Below are positions 8,898 to 17,764 of a stretch of 64,000 nucleotides of DNA, one piece after another. Position numbers and translations under genes: made by a program. Within the stretch, counting starts at the first letter, position 1; each line of letters starts with the position of its first letter. The notes below the pieces were generated by a model. The model saw only the letters and a program-made list of their open reading frames with translations. It made no database searches and had not been told where the DNA came from. The stretch lies in the NCBI RefSeq assembly GCF_002289565.1, contig NZ_NTFY01000076.1, forward strand, positions 21,892 to 85,891, read 5' to 3'. Source of the DNA: Rhodopirellula sp. SM50. Its GTDB lineage: Bacteria > Planctomycetota > Planctomycetia > Pirellulales > Pirellulaceae.

Positions 8898-9854
8898 ATG
8901 GGCTCGCGTGATGAAGCCTCCGACCCACCGGGGCCGCCGGATTCGTCGGCAACGTCGAATGGATGGTTCAAAGCATGGGCGGTTGGCATCGGCGCCGCCG
9001 GCGCGTTGGCACTGCTGCTGATCGTCTGGACGGGAGTGCAAGGGGGAAGGTCGCCGGCGGAGCGTGCCGCCACCAGCCTGGCCATGCCGGTCGCGTTGAT
9101 CTGGCTGCTGTTGTTCGCCGGCATGATCGCCAATGGGATCCGCAAGCAAACGCGGTTGGCGACCTTGTTTGGACTCGCTTGGTTGGCCGTGGGAATCACG
9201 TTCAACGGCTCGGTCGCCGGCCGCTTCTTGCGTTCGCTGGAGTATCCTGTGGCGTCCGATCCGGCAGCGAATCTGGAGTCGACGCTGGATGCGGTGGTCC
9301 TGCTCGGTGGCTACGCCGCCGACAACCGATTCGAGGTTCCCCAGCTTGGCAACGACGGTCAGCGGCTGTTGTTCGCCGCCCAGCTCTGGCATGCGGGCAA
9401 GACGAAAACGCTGATCAGCACCGGAACGGCAACCGGTGATGCCCGGGATCCGTCGCTGATCGGGCGTGAATTGTTGACGTCCATCGGTGTTCCCGATCAC
9501 GTCATCTTTGAGGTGTCGGGCGTCAACACCGATGCGGAAATGGTGCATTTAAAAGCCTTTTTTGAAGATCCGCCGGATCAGTGGCTGCAGCTCGTCGGGG
9601 CGACGAGGGACCAATTCAGTGCAGGCCCACAGGCGGGCGGCCCCTCGATCGGGCTGGTCACCTCTGCCGTCCATCTGTCCAGGGCCATGCGATTGGCGGA
9701 CAAGCGGGGGGTGACGTTTGCCCCGCTGGGCTGCGATTTCAATGGGCGGCCGGCTGGCCGGTTCGAGCTCCGCGATTTGATCCCCTCTTCCGGCGCGGGG
9801 AAAACGTTTGCGGTCGCATTAAAGGAGCAACTGGCGCGAATTGTGGGAAGGTGA
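8898..9854 (+). CDS. YdcF/ElyC-like DUF218 membrane protein
   Basis: A protein of about 318 residues from the ATG at 8898. Three hydrophobic segments in the first ~120 residues are followed by a DUF218 domain. Landmarks are DAVVLLGGY, the GNDGQRLLFAAQLW segment, LISTGTA, and the C-terminal LVTSAVHLSRAMRLA motif, comparable to 'VTSAYHMPRA' in ElyC, SanA and YdcF. Members of this family act in envelope biogenesis (ElyC in E. coli affects undecaprenyl-phosphate metabolism), but their biochemistry is poorly defined. The frame is open back to 8547, but the upstream part has no family similarity. The gene looks monocistronic. Confidence 0.8.
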   Translation: MGSRDEASDPPGPPDSSATSNGWFKAWAVGIGAAGALALLLIVWTGVQGGRSPAERAATSLAMPVALIWLLLFAGMIANGIRKQTRLATLFGLAWLAVGITFNGSVAGRFLRSLEYPVASDPAANLESTLDAVVLLGGYAADNRFEVPQLGNDGQRLLFAAQLWHAGKTKTLISTGTATGDARDPSLIGRELLTSIGVPDHVIFEVSGVNTDAEMVHLKAFFEDPPDQWLQLVGATRDQFSAGPQAGGPSIGLVTSAVHLSRAMRLADKRGVTFAPLGCDFNGRPAGRFELRDLIPSSGAGKTFAVALKEQLARIVGR

Positions 9855-10589
9855 AAGGGGGGGGAGTAATGCCCGCAAAACTCGTGATCACGCGAGATTT
9901 CGATTGGGAATTCACTTGTCACACCCGTAGAATGAGGTAGCAACAAACCATTGGGTCCTCTCGCGAGGTGTCAGGGAGCCGCTCAGTGGGCATTTTCGGC
10001 GGGTAAAGCCGGCGGAGGTCCGCCAGCAGGGATGTTTTGATCCACCAGATTGACATGTTTTCGAGAAAAGAGCGGGCAGTTGGCGATTTTTGAGTACTTC
10101 GGTGACATTCCTCGTCAACTTGCTCCCCCTTGGGGTGTGACAAGACCGTCCAGACGTAGTGACAGTATCTATTTCTGTGTGCGAATATCGGTCATACTCC
10201 CAGCCACTCGAAATTAGTAGCAAAACACGCTCCAGGATGGATCGAGTTCCAAACTGGTGGTGTGGGGGCGGTGAATGGCTGCAAGCCGACATTGTTGTTT
10301 TAGAGACGCTCGTTCCGGCAGGAACGAACGAAAAAGGACGACGGTGCGGCAGGATGCCGAGTGGTCAAGACCGAAGGGTCAAGACGCTGTCCGGTTCGCC
10401 AGCCTGGTGCCGGTGAGACGAGCAGTAAGTAAGAGAAAAAGGGGTGTGGTTGGACAACAACCAAAAGCGCCCAAGCATTTGTAATTTCACATTTCTCGCC
10501 CCGCGAATTGAATTCCCCCTACTGAAGTAAGTGGTAGCGTTCGCAGGGTAGAGAGATCCCAAACCCCTGGAATCAGAAAAGGAGATTCT
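9855..10589. other. 735-bp intergenic region with inverted termini and a structured 3' part
   Basis: No protein-coding gene is convincing here. The first part holds a pair of inverted 12-nt sequences (9915-9926 and 10133-10144). The second part, 10290-10470, has several short hairpins, including CGTTCCGGCAGGAACG at about 10310-10325, and could be the 5' leader of the response-regulator gene that follows. The last 120 bp are less structured and end in the AAAGGAG ribosome-binding site of that gene. Confidence 0.5.
9914..10144. repeat. Possible MITE-like fragment bounded by inverted repeats
   Basis: ACTTGTCACACCC at 9914-9926 is matched in inverse by GGGTGTGACAAG at 10133-10144, enclosing about 230 bp without an ORF. 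The perfect 12-nt inverted termini and the lack of coding content suggest a small non-autonomous element or an extended RNA stem. No target-site duplication could be identified with confidence. Confidence 0.4.
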
Positions 10590-11222
10590 ATGAGTAAGAA
10601 TCTATTAGTTGTCGACGACCATTTGGTCATTCGAATGGGTCTGAAGGCGATGTTGGAAGGGACCGATTTGGTCGTTGCCGAAGAAGCTTGTAACGCGGCG
10701 GAAGCATTGGCGGCCGTGGAGCGCTCGGTACCGGATTGTGTGCTGATGGACATTCGCATGGACGGCGGCGATGGCCTGAACACGCTGGGACGATTGAAAC
10801 TGGATCATCCCGATCTGCCGATCGTTCTTTATTCGGCTTATGACAATCCGACCTACATCGCCCGTGCGGTGGCCCTCGGAGCAGCCGGCTACGTGCTCAA
10901 ATCGGCACCGCGTGACCGATTGATCGATGCCTTGAACACGGCCGCAAGCGGTGAATCGGCATGGACGCGCGAAGAATTGCGACGCGTCACCGGTGCCCTG
11001 GCGACGCCGCGATTGAGCCAAGAGTTGGACGTCCCGTTGACGCATCGCGAAAGCGAAGTGCTTCGTCAGATGGCCCAAGGCTTGACCAACAAGGAAATCG
11101 CCAAGATGCTCGGCATCAGCTACGAGACGGTCAAGGAACACGTCCAGCACATCTTGCGCAAGATCGGCGTGACCGACCGCACGCAAGCGGCTGTCTGGGC
11201 CGTGCGAAAGAACTTGGTTTGA
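10590..11222 (+). CDS. NarL/LuxR-family response regulator
   Basis: A 210-residue two-domain regulator. The N-terminal receiver has acidic residues D9/D10, phospho-acceptor D54 in VLMDIRMDGG, and K104 in YVLKSA. The C-terminal LuxR-type helix-turn-helix spans about residues 150-206 (LTHRESEVLRQMAQGLTNKE). It should bind DNA as a phosphorylation-dependent dimer. A good ribosome-binding site, AAAGGAG, precedes the ATG by about 6 nt. No partner histidine kinase is adjacent, so the gene is an orphan here. It is followed by a strong intrinsic terminator, making it a single-gene unit. The long upstream non-coding region may carry regulatory structure. Confidence 0.93.
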   Translation: MSKNLLVVDDHLVIRMGLKAMLEGTDLVVAEEACNAAEALAAVERSVPDCVLMDIRMDGGDGLNTLGRLKLDHPDLPIVLYSAYDNPTYIARAVALGAAGYVLKSAPRDRLIDALNTAASGESAWTREELRRVTGALATPRLSQELDVPLTHRESEVLRQMAQGLTNKEIAKMLGISYETVKEHVQHILRKIGVTDRTQAAVWAVRKNLV

Positions 11223-11248
11223 CCCTGACGTCCAACCATCGAACCCAA

Positions 11249-11287
11249 AACGGCCGTCTCTGCCGATGCAAGACGGCCGTTTTTTTA
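11249..11287 (+). terminator. Intrinsic terminator of the response-regulator gene
   Basis: The 11-bp stem AACGGCCGTCT / AGACGGCCGTT has a loop of about 11 nt and is followed by a run of seven T. It lies 26 bp after the response-regulator stop and immediately before the 3' end of the convergent dinB gene, whose stop codon lies within the T tract. Confidence 0.9.
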
Positions 11288-12460
11288 TTGGCGTTTTCTC
11301 CAGCGATGGCTGGCCGCACGGTACACCGTTTTTGCGCCCAACTGTTGCGAGAGTCGATCGACGACTTGATCGACCTTTCGTTCGGCTTGCCGTTGCAGGG
11401 GATCGTCGAACAAGGAAAGCTGCACCGGTCGGTCCGAGGCGACCAGCGATCCGAGTGACACCCCCAGCAACCGCACTGCACGCGGTTCGCTGTGTCGCAT
11501 CTGATCGAGCAACTCCGAGGCGATTTGGATGACGTCACCCGTCCGGTCGGTTGGTGATCCGGTGCTCCGTGATTTCGTGAACGTCTTGAAATCTTCTCGA
11601 CGGTATTTCAGCGTGATCGTGGCCGTCTTTTGTTTGCTGGTCCGCAACCGCATCGTCGTCTGTTCGCACAGGAAACAGAGCACAGCGTGCAGCAGTTCGG
11701 CATCGGTCTGGTCGTCTGAGAACGTCCGCTCGTGGCTGATCTGTTTGGCATGGCGGTCTGGCACGACCGCGCGGGAATCGATGCCGTTGGCCAATTTCCA
11801 GAGATGGTCTCCCCAATCCCCGAGATGGGACACCAACAGCGAGAGATCGTAGCGGCGGATGTCTCGTATCGTCTTCAGCCCCAAGCGATGCAGCCGATGT
11901 TGCCCGACCGAGCCGACGCCCCAAAGTTTTTCAACCGGCAGCGGGTCCAAGAACGCCGTCAATTCCGACTCACCGACGACGACAAATCCGTTCGGTTTGT
12001 CCAGGTCGCTGGCAATCTTGGCGACAAACTTTCGCGGCGCGATTCCGACGCTGGCGGTCAGTTGCAGTTCGTCTTGAATCGCATCCTTGATCCGACGCCC
12101 GACCGTCTCGGCATCGCCATGCAATCGCTCGGTGCCGGAAACATCCAGAAACGCTTCGTCCAAAGACAACGGTTGGATGATCGGTGTGAACCGCCCAAAG
12201 ATCTCTCGAACCTGTCGCCCCACCTCGACATAGTCAGACATCCGGCAGCGGACGAAGACTGCATGCGGACAAAGCTGGGCGGCGCGACGGCCCGGCATCG
12301 CGCTGTGGATCCCATACTCACGGGCTTCATAGCTGGCCGCCGCCACCACGCCGCGCCCCGTCTTGCTGCCCCCGACGACCACCGGTTGGCCTTTCAGTTC
12401 CGGGTGATCGCGTTGTTCAATGGACGCATAAAAGGCGTCCATGTCGATGTGCAAGATCAT
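11285..12460 (-). CDS. dinB: DNA polymerase IV (Y-family translesion polymerase)
   Basis: A 391-residue Y-family polymerase starting MILHIDMDAFYASIEQRD, the canonical DinB opening with the first catalytic aspartate. The second active-site motif, SLDEAFLDV, is also present. The little-finger region continues to the C-terminus, which ends QLSLFDDP plus about 40 residues; this is a plausible beta-clamp-binding (QLxLF-type) peptide. The frame is open upstream, but the ATG at 12460 is the family start. It overlaps the upstream deaminase stop by 4 nt, so the two are probably co-transcribed and translationally coupled. No LexA-box-like sequence was recognised. Confidence 0.93.
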   Translation of the reverse strand: MILHIDMDAFYASIEQRDHPELKGQPVVVGGSKTGRGVVAAASYEAREYGIHSAMPGRRAAQLCPHAVFVRCRMSDYVEVGRQVREIFGRFTPIIQPLSLDEAFLDVSGTERLHGDAETVGRRIKDAIQDELQLTASVGIAPRKFVAKIASDLDKPNGFVVVGESELTAFLDPLPVEKLWGVGSVGQHRLHRLGLKTIRDIRRYDLSLLVSHLGDWGDHLWKLANGIDSRAVVPDRHAKQISHERTFSDDQTDAELLHAVLCFLCEQTTMRLRTSKQKTATITLKYRREDFKTFTKSRSTGSPTDRTGDVIQIASELLDQMRHSEPRAVRLLGVSLGSLVASDRPVQLSLFDDPLQRQAERKVDQVVDRLSQQLGAKTVYRAASHRWRKRQ

Positions 12461-13821
12461 GGCATTCGACCCCGCAGGATCGTGGTCTTGATCCAGCGAT
12501 CGTCCCAGGCAAACATCAACGTCGACAACGGCTGGGGGGAGTCTCGCCAAGGGAGGTCCGGTCGGATGACCAGCAAATCGGCGGAGCAACCGACGGCGAC
12601 GCGACCAGCGTCGGTCCAACCCAACGCATCGGCGTTACCCGCGGTGATTTGGTGCCAAGCCTGGGCCGCGGTCGGGATCCACGCCGAATCATCAACCCCC
12701 CGACCCGCCGTCATTGAAATCCGTGCTGCCGTTTCAATCATCGCGCGGCCGACGCGAACCATGCTCCGCTCAAACCCTGCGCCGATGTCGCTGCCGAGCG
12801 TCAACGTGATTCCGTGGGAAAGGTGCGAATGGCGGTTCATCATCCCGCTGCCGAGAAAGGAATTGGCCGTCGGACAATGGGCGATAATGCCGCCTTGCCG
12901 TGCCAGACGAGTTTGTGAGGCCGAATCGAGGTGGATGCCATGGCCGAAAATGCTGCGTCGCGTCGCCAGTCCGGCGGCGGAGTAGACGTCAAGATAGTCT
13001 CTGCCGCCAAAACGCTGGGCAACGGCGTCGCATTCGGCGAGCGTTTCCGCCAAATGCGTTTGAATGACGGCTCCGTGCGATGCCGCCAGTGTGCCGGCAT
13101 GCTCCATTAGGGTCTCGCTGCAGGAGAGAGCAAAGCGGGGTGTGACCGCGGCCGCCATCCGCTGGTCGGTCGGAAACTGTTCCAGCGTGCGAGCCACCTC
13201 GTCGGCCAACTGCTGTGGCGGACGCAATAGCTCCGGCGGCGCGTCCCGGTCCATCATCACTTGGCCGATCACGCCCCGAAATCCGATCTCACGAAATGCT
13301 TTCAAAGCTGCCATCGTCGCGTCATGGGCCACGGTCGCGTAGGCACAAACGCCCGTGGTTCCCACCGCCAGGCATTGCCGCGCCACCCGGTCGATCATCG
13401 ATCGAGCGAAATCGAGATCGTTCCAACGTCGTTCGGCGGGAAAAATCACTTCCCGCAGCCAGGGCAACAAACGCAATCCGGCCACACCGATGACGTCAAA
13501 TTGGGGCAGATGAAGGTGGGCGTCGATGAATCCGGGGCAAATCAGGGTATCGGGATCACCCTGATCGACGCGGCCCGACACGTTTTGGAATTCGACGCCG
13601 ACGATTCGGTCCTCGGCAATCTGGACGATTCCCGGTCGGATCGTGGCATGCCCATCGGGCTGGGACTGCAGGATTTGGCCGCCAAGGGTGATCATCGTGA
13701 CCGGATTGTTCAGTGGAGTGGGGCGATTGGGAGGTTTGATGCCGGATGCATGTCTTTCCGGATCGGAATATCTTGCCAGGCTTGCCGAGGCTTTGGGTTC
13801 GTTACTTGTTGTGGCAATCAT
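12457..13821 (-). CDS. Guanine-deaminase-like amidohydrolase
   Basis: A metal-dependent hydrolase of the amidohydrolase superfamily (up to 454 residues). Landmarks in order are PGFIDAHLHLPQ (metal-binding HxH), TPRFALSCSETLM, QTHLAETLAECDAV (His ligand), GHGIHL, IAHCPTANSFLGSG and LGSDIGAGFERSM (Asp ligand). The TPRFxLSCSETLM and AHCPxxNxxLxSG blocks are those of guanine deaminase, which converts guanine to xanthine, so that activity is favoured over other chlorohydrolase-type activities. The first ~42 residues have no family similarity; translation could instead start at the ATG at 13695. The gene overlaps dinB downstream. Confidence 0.75.
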   Translation of the reverse strand: MIATTSNEPKASASLARYSDPERHASGIKPPNRPTPLNNPVTMITLGGQILQSQPDGHATIRPGIVQIAEDRIVGVEFQNVSGRVDQGDPDTLICPGFIDAHLHLPQFDVIGVAGLRLLPWLREVIFPAERRWNDLDFARSMIDRVARQCLAVGTTGVCAYATVAHDATMAALKAFREIGFRGVIGQVMMDRDAPPELLRPPQQLADEVARTLEQFPTDQRMAAAVTPRFALSCSETLMEHAGTLAASHGAVIQTHLAETLAECDAVAQRFGGRDYLDVYSAAGLATRRSIFGHGIHLDSASQTRLARQGGIIAHCPTANSFLGSGMMNRHSHLSHGITLTLGSDIGAGFERSMVRVGRAMIETAARISMTAGRGVDDSAWIPTAAQAWHQITAGNADALGWTDAGRVAVGCSADLLVIRPDLPWRDSPQPLSTLMFAWDDRWIKTTILRGRMP

Positions 13822-13971
13822 GCCTGATAGACGGATTCGGTACCAGTATCGCGGTCAGTTTGACTGTAGGGGATGCAACGGGCACGACGATCACCAGGGA
13901 TGAGCGGAGGAAGCGCTCTTGGAGTTCCGTTCTGTTTGCCGTTGACCTATGTACGCCTAAAGGTGTTGCCC

Positions 13972-16900
13972 GTGCACCGTTTGAAAACCGTTGTCACCCC
14001 CGTCGCCGTCGGTCTCAGGCGAGCGCTGAGTCTAAAGCTGGTCGCGGCGATTGCCGTTTCGACCGCTTGTGCCCAATCGCCACAGTATCGTCCGTCTCAG
14101 GTCGTCCCCGGCAGCGCGCCGTCGCGAATGCCGTCGATGGACGCCGAAGCCTACCAGCGGTATGTGCAGCAGTCGGTGCAGGGAACGACCGGCGCGGCTG
14201 CCCATTCGATGATTCGCACGGTTGCCGCGACCACTCCAGCCACTTCGATCGGTGATTCTCCGCAACTGCGTAAACTGGCCGTGCCGGCGGCCCACGCCGA
14301 CGCGATCGCGACGACGCTCAGCCTGCGATACCAAGATCTGCCGGGCATCACGATTTCACCTGACCCGGCGAACAGCCAATTGGTGATCATGGCTCCGGCC
14401 AAGACCCAGGCGGTGATCGCATCGCAGGTCAAAACACTCGTCGCCGGTGCGGTTCGCCAAGCATCCTCGGTGACCGCCAGCCCCGTCAGCGTGCGACTGC
14501 AGAACATTTCCTGGCGCGAGTTCGAGCGCGACTTGAAGCAGGCCGCCGGACAAGATGTTCCGATGACGACCCGCAACAACGGCAATCAGGTGACGTTCCA
14601 GATGAACGTGCCTCCGATGCAGGGGACGTTGGTCGAAGTGGACCGCCGACAAAACCAAGTCACCGTCCGGGCACCCGATCCCGCCATCCCCGGTTGGGAA
14701 AAAATGATTCGTGCCCTCGACCGAGTGCCCAATCGCTACGACGACGTCACCCAAGTGCACCGATTGCAACAAGCCGACATGGCACCGGTGCAACGCACCA
14801 TGCGATTGCTCCGCGCACTCCGCGGCGATGGGATGTCCAATTCCAATCCCGGTGTGTTTCGCAATGCGGTGATGCAAGCCGATCAGGGCAGTGCACCGGG
14901 CGCGGGTGATCAGGGCGGATTGCCCGCCGACGTGGAAGCCGCCATCGAAGGGGCCGGTCCGCTGGGTGATGTGCAAATCGAATACGTTCCGGAACTGGGC
15001 CAGATCATCGTCAAGGGAGCGACCCGAGACGTTCAACGCGTGATGGAATTGATCAAGGAGATCGAATCCAAAGCAGAACTGACCCAGCCCGATTCGAAGG
15101 TCGTCGCGCTCGAGCACGCCGATGCCAACGCGGTCGCGGAACTGTTGACTCAGCTCTACGACGACGTGCTGTCGACTCGCCAAGGCGACGTCAGCATTAC
15201 CTCGCTGGACAGCCCCAACGCATTGTTGTTGATCGGTCGCGCCGAAGCGATCGCGTCGCTGGAAGAACTGATCAAAAAGATCGACCAGCCGGTGGAAGAA
15301 GCCAGCCGGTTGCGTGTGTTCCGATTGCAGAACGCCTCGGCCGTGGACGCTCAAGATGCGATTTTGACCTTCTTCAGCAACCGACCCGGGATCGAAGAAG
15401 ACGTTCGCAACGGCTTGGGACCGCGTGTTCGAATTTCGGCCGACTACCGCACCAATTCGCTGATCGTCAGTGCCGCGCCGCGTGACATGACCGAGGTCAC
15501 TCGGTTGATCAACGAACTCGACGTCGAAAAGACTCCGGCGACCAGTGAGTTGCGAGTTTTCCAGCTCAACAACGCCGTTGCCGAAGATCTGGCCACCACG
15601 CTTCAAGACGCCTTCGCGGCCGGCGAAGTCGCCACCGCCGGCGATGCCACCGCACCGTCGACCTCGCTCTCGATCCTGACGGTCGACAGCGACGAGCGAC
15701 GGATGGTGGAGTCGGGCATCTTGGCCGGAGCCACGATCACCGCGGAAACGAATTCGAACTCGATCGTCGTTCGCGCCCCTTCCTCGAGCATGCCGCTGAT
15801 CGCGGAACTGATCCGACAATTGGACAAAGCCCCCGGCATTGACTCGCTGGTGAAAGTGTTCACGATCGAAAACGGTGACGCGGCTCAGTTGGCCGCCTCG
15901 TTGGAGACCCTGTTCGGGTCCGACGCAGCGACCAGCGGAACCAGCGTCGGTGGTGCAAACGCCGCCGGATTGCCTTCGGCCACCGCGTCCGCCGACAGCT
16001 CGCTTGTGCCGCTGCGTTTCTCGACCGACATCCGTACCAACAGCATCGTGGCCAGCGGATCGTCGTCGGACTTGGAAGTCGTCGAAAGCATCTTGCTGCG
16101 ACTCGATAGCGAAGGGTTCGCCGAACGGATCACCGAAGTGATTTGGCTGAAGAACAACGAAGCGACGTTGGTCGCCGCGGCGATCACCAACTACGTCAAC
16201 GAGCGTCAACAGTCGCAAACCACGATCCAGCAATACCAACAAGGTCTGGGCCCCTACGATCTTCTCGATCGCGACATCGTGGCGATCGCCGAAGAGAACT
16301 TCAACAGCATCCTGTTGAGCGTCTCGCCGCGGCTGTACGAAGAAGTTCGATTGCTGATCGAGCGACTCGACCGTCGACGCCCGATGGTGCTGATCAAGGT
16401 GTTGTTGGCTGAAGTGTCTTTGGAGGATTCGTTTGAGATCGGCACCGAACTCGGGTTGCAGGACTCACTCGCCTTCAGCCGTGGTCAAGCCGCCGGAGCC
16501 TTTGGGAGCACGCTCGATCCGGGCGATCCGGGATTCAATTTTAACAACGCGGGTGTCTCAAACTCGAATGACTTTGGACAAGGCAATCTGGCCGCCAGCA
16601 CGGTGTCGACCTTCGGCCTTGGACAGAGCAACACGGCCATCGGCTACGGTGGATTCGTGCTCAATGCCGCCAGCGATTCCGTCAGCCTGCTGTTCCGAAC
16701 ACTGCAAGAAGCCAATCGTGCGCAAATCATCAGTCGTCCACAGTTGATGACGGCTGATAACACGGAAGCACTGATCAACGTTGGACGCCAAATCGCAAGA
16801 TTTCGCGGCAGCACGGTTACGAACAATAATGTGACGCAAAACATCGAGGACATCACCGTCGGATTGATTCTGAACATTCGTCCGAGAGTGGGAAGTGACG

Positions 16901-17637
16901 GTACGATCTTGATGGAAGTGAACGTCACACGATCCGATCGTGACGAAGGAAGTGGAACGGACGTGCCCGATGGTGCTGGCGCAACCGTTCGGATCGACGA
17001 CATCGTCGATACAACCGCTCAGGCGACGCTCTCTGTGCTCAGCGGCCAAACTGTGATCATGGGGGGGCTGATTCAAAAGAATCGTACCAACAGAAGTCGC
17101 CGTCTTCCCTACTTGTCTAGCATTCCGCTCTTGGGCAACCTCTTCAAGTATGACTACGAAACTGAACGTCGTAGCGAGCTGCTTGTCGTGTTGACGCCGA
17201 TGTTGGTCACCGGCGAACAGGACTTGGAGTACATCAAGCAAACCGAGTCGAGCCGGATGAGTTGGTGCTTGGCCGACGTGGTGGAGGCTCACGGCGACGT
17301 GGGCCTGAGCGGCGGCTACGGATTGTGGGGGCCGGCGATCGGCCCGACGATCTATCCCGACGTGCACCCGACGATCGACGGAGAAGTCGTCGTCGGCGAA
17401 CTGCCCCCGGGTGTGATCACCGACCAGAACAAGCCTGTCGTCGGTCAGCCGGCCGGCGAATCGATTCTGAATCCGACGTTCGGAACCGAAAACCTGGCAC
17501 CGGCCAACCGCAGCGATTCACTGCCCGCACCGCGGCCCGATGTGAACCAGTCTTCGTTCCAGAGGCCCGCCGGCATGATCGGCAGCGAAGCCGACCAGAC
17601 CCTGCCGGCCGGTTGGGTCAACCAAGTCAGCCAGTAA
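13972..17637 (+). CDS. Large secretin (GspD/PilQ-type outer-membrane channel) with many N-domain repeats
   Basis: About 1221 residues from the GTG at 13972, preceded by AAAGG at 13959-13963; this gives a normal signal peptide ending near ACAQSP. The frame is open to 13873, so an earlier start is possible. At least five repeated N1/NolW-like modules of 70-90 residues occupy about residues 375-800, each with a pattern like 'VFxLxNA...TNSLIVxA...I..LD'. More degenerate copies lie before residue 370. The secretin domain follows, with GQTVIMGGLI near residue 1025 and the signature LPYLSSIPLLGNLF near 1045. A proline-rich tail of ~130 residues ends the protein. It should form the multimeric channel of a type II secretion or type IV pilus-like system. 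The GspE-like ATPase at 48995-50944 and the DUF1559 pseudopilin-like protein at 35730-36665 could belong to such a system but are not linked. Confidence 0.88.
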   Translation: MHRLKTVVTPVAVGLRRALSLKLVAAIAVSTACAQSPQYRPSQVVPGSAPSRMPSMDAEAYQRYVQQSVQGTTGAAAHSMIRTVAATTPATSIGDSPQLRKLAVPAAHADAIATTLSLRYQDLPGITISPDPANSQLVIMAPAKTQAVIASQVKTLVAGAVRQASSVTASPVSVRLQNISWREFERDLKQAAGQDVPMTTRNNGNQVTFQMNVPPMQGTLVEVDRRQNQVTVRAPDPAIPGWEKMIRALDRVPNRYDDVTQVHRLQQADMAPVQRTMRLLRALRGDGMSNSNPGVFRNAVMQADQGSAPGAGDQGGLPADVEAAIEGAGPLGDVQIEYVPELGQIIVKGATRDVQRVMELIKEIESKAELTQPDSKVVALEHADANAVAELLTQLYDDVLSTRQGDVSITSLDSPNALLLIGRAEAIASLEELIKKIDQPVEEASRLRVFRLQNASAVDAQDAILTFFSNRPGIEEDVRNGLGPRVRISADYRTNSLIVSAAPRDMTEVTRLINELDVEKTPATSELRVFQLNNAVAEDLATTLQDAFAAGEVATAGDATAPSTSLSILTVDSDERRMVESGILAGATITAETNSNSIVVRAPSSSMPLIAELIRQLDKAPGIDSLVKVFTIENGDAAQLAASLETLFGSDAATSGTSVGGANAAGLPSATASADSSLVPLRFSTDIRTNSIVASGSSSDLEVVESILLRLDSEGFAERITEVIWLKNNEATLVAAAITNYVNERQQSQTTIQQYQQGLGPYDLLDRDIVAIAEENFNSILLSVSPRLYEEVRLLIERLDRRRPMVLIKVLLAEVSLEDSFEIGTELGLQDSLAFSRGQAAGAFGSTLDPGDPGFNFNNAGVSNSNDFGQGNLAASTVSTFGLGQSNTAIGYGGFVLNAASDSVSLLFRTLQEANRAQIISRPQLMTADNTEALINVGRQIARFRGSTVTNNNVTQNIEDITVGLILNIRPRVGSDGTILMEVNVTRSDRDEGSGTDVPDGAGATVRIDDIVDTTAQATLSVLSGQTVIMGGLIQKNRTNRSRRLPYLSSIPLLGNLFKYDYETERRSELLVVLTPMLVTGEQDLEYIKQTESSRMSWCLADVVEAHGDVGLSGGYGLWGPAIGPTIYPDVHPTIDGEVVVGELPPGVITDQNKPVVGQPAGESILNPTFGTENLAPANRSDSLPAPRPDVNQSSFQRPAGMIGSEADQTLPAGWVNQVSQ

Positions 17638-17649
17638 GTGGTCTAACAA

Positions 17650-17710
17650 AAGTGGGATAGGCTTCCAGCCTGTCGCCCGCAACGTGACAGGCTGGAAGCC
17701 TATCCCACTT
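17650..17710. repeat. Perfect 25-bp inverted repeat (family A), terminator-like
   Basis: The arms 17650-17674 and 17686-17710 are perfect inverse complements (AAGTGGGATAGGCTTCCAGC and five further bases) around an 11-nt loop. The hairpin lies 12 bp after the secretin stop. The same sequence returns as a hairpin at 42433-42491 and as a single arm at 57225-57250, so it is a dispersed element rather than only a terminator. Confidence 0.92.
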
Positions 17711-17764
17711 CTTGCACCCGCACCTCAGTCTCCACCCGATCCTACACGAACGATCTGAATCGAT

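Noticed and set aside
10290..10470. c-di-GMP (GEMM) riboswitch or tRNA-like element
   Set aside because: The hairpins and GGTCAAGAC motifs do not fit the GEMM consensus, and there is no cloverleaf or CCA end. It is kept only as an unassigned structured leader.
11732..12985. 417-residue ORF antisense to dinB and the deaminase
   Set aside because: It spans the junction of two real genes on the opposite strand and has no domain similarity.
14356..16242. 628-residue ORF antisense to the secretin gene
   Set aside because: It lies entirely opposite a well-supported secretin, has low-complexity Arg/Gly/Asp/Gln-rich composition and shows no family. It is a shadow of codon bias in GC-rich DNA.
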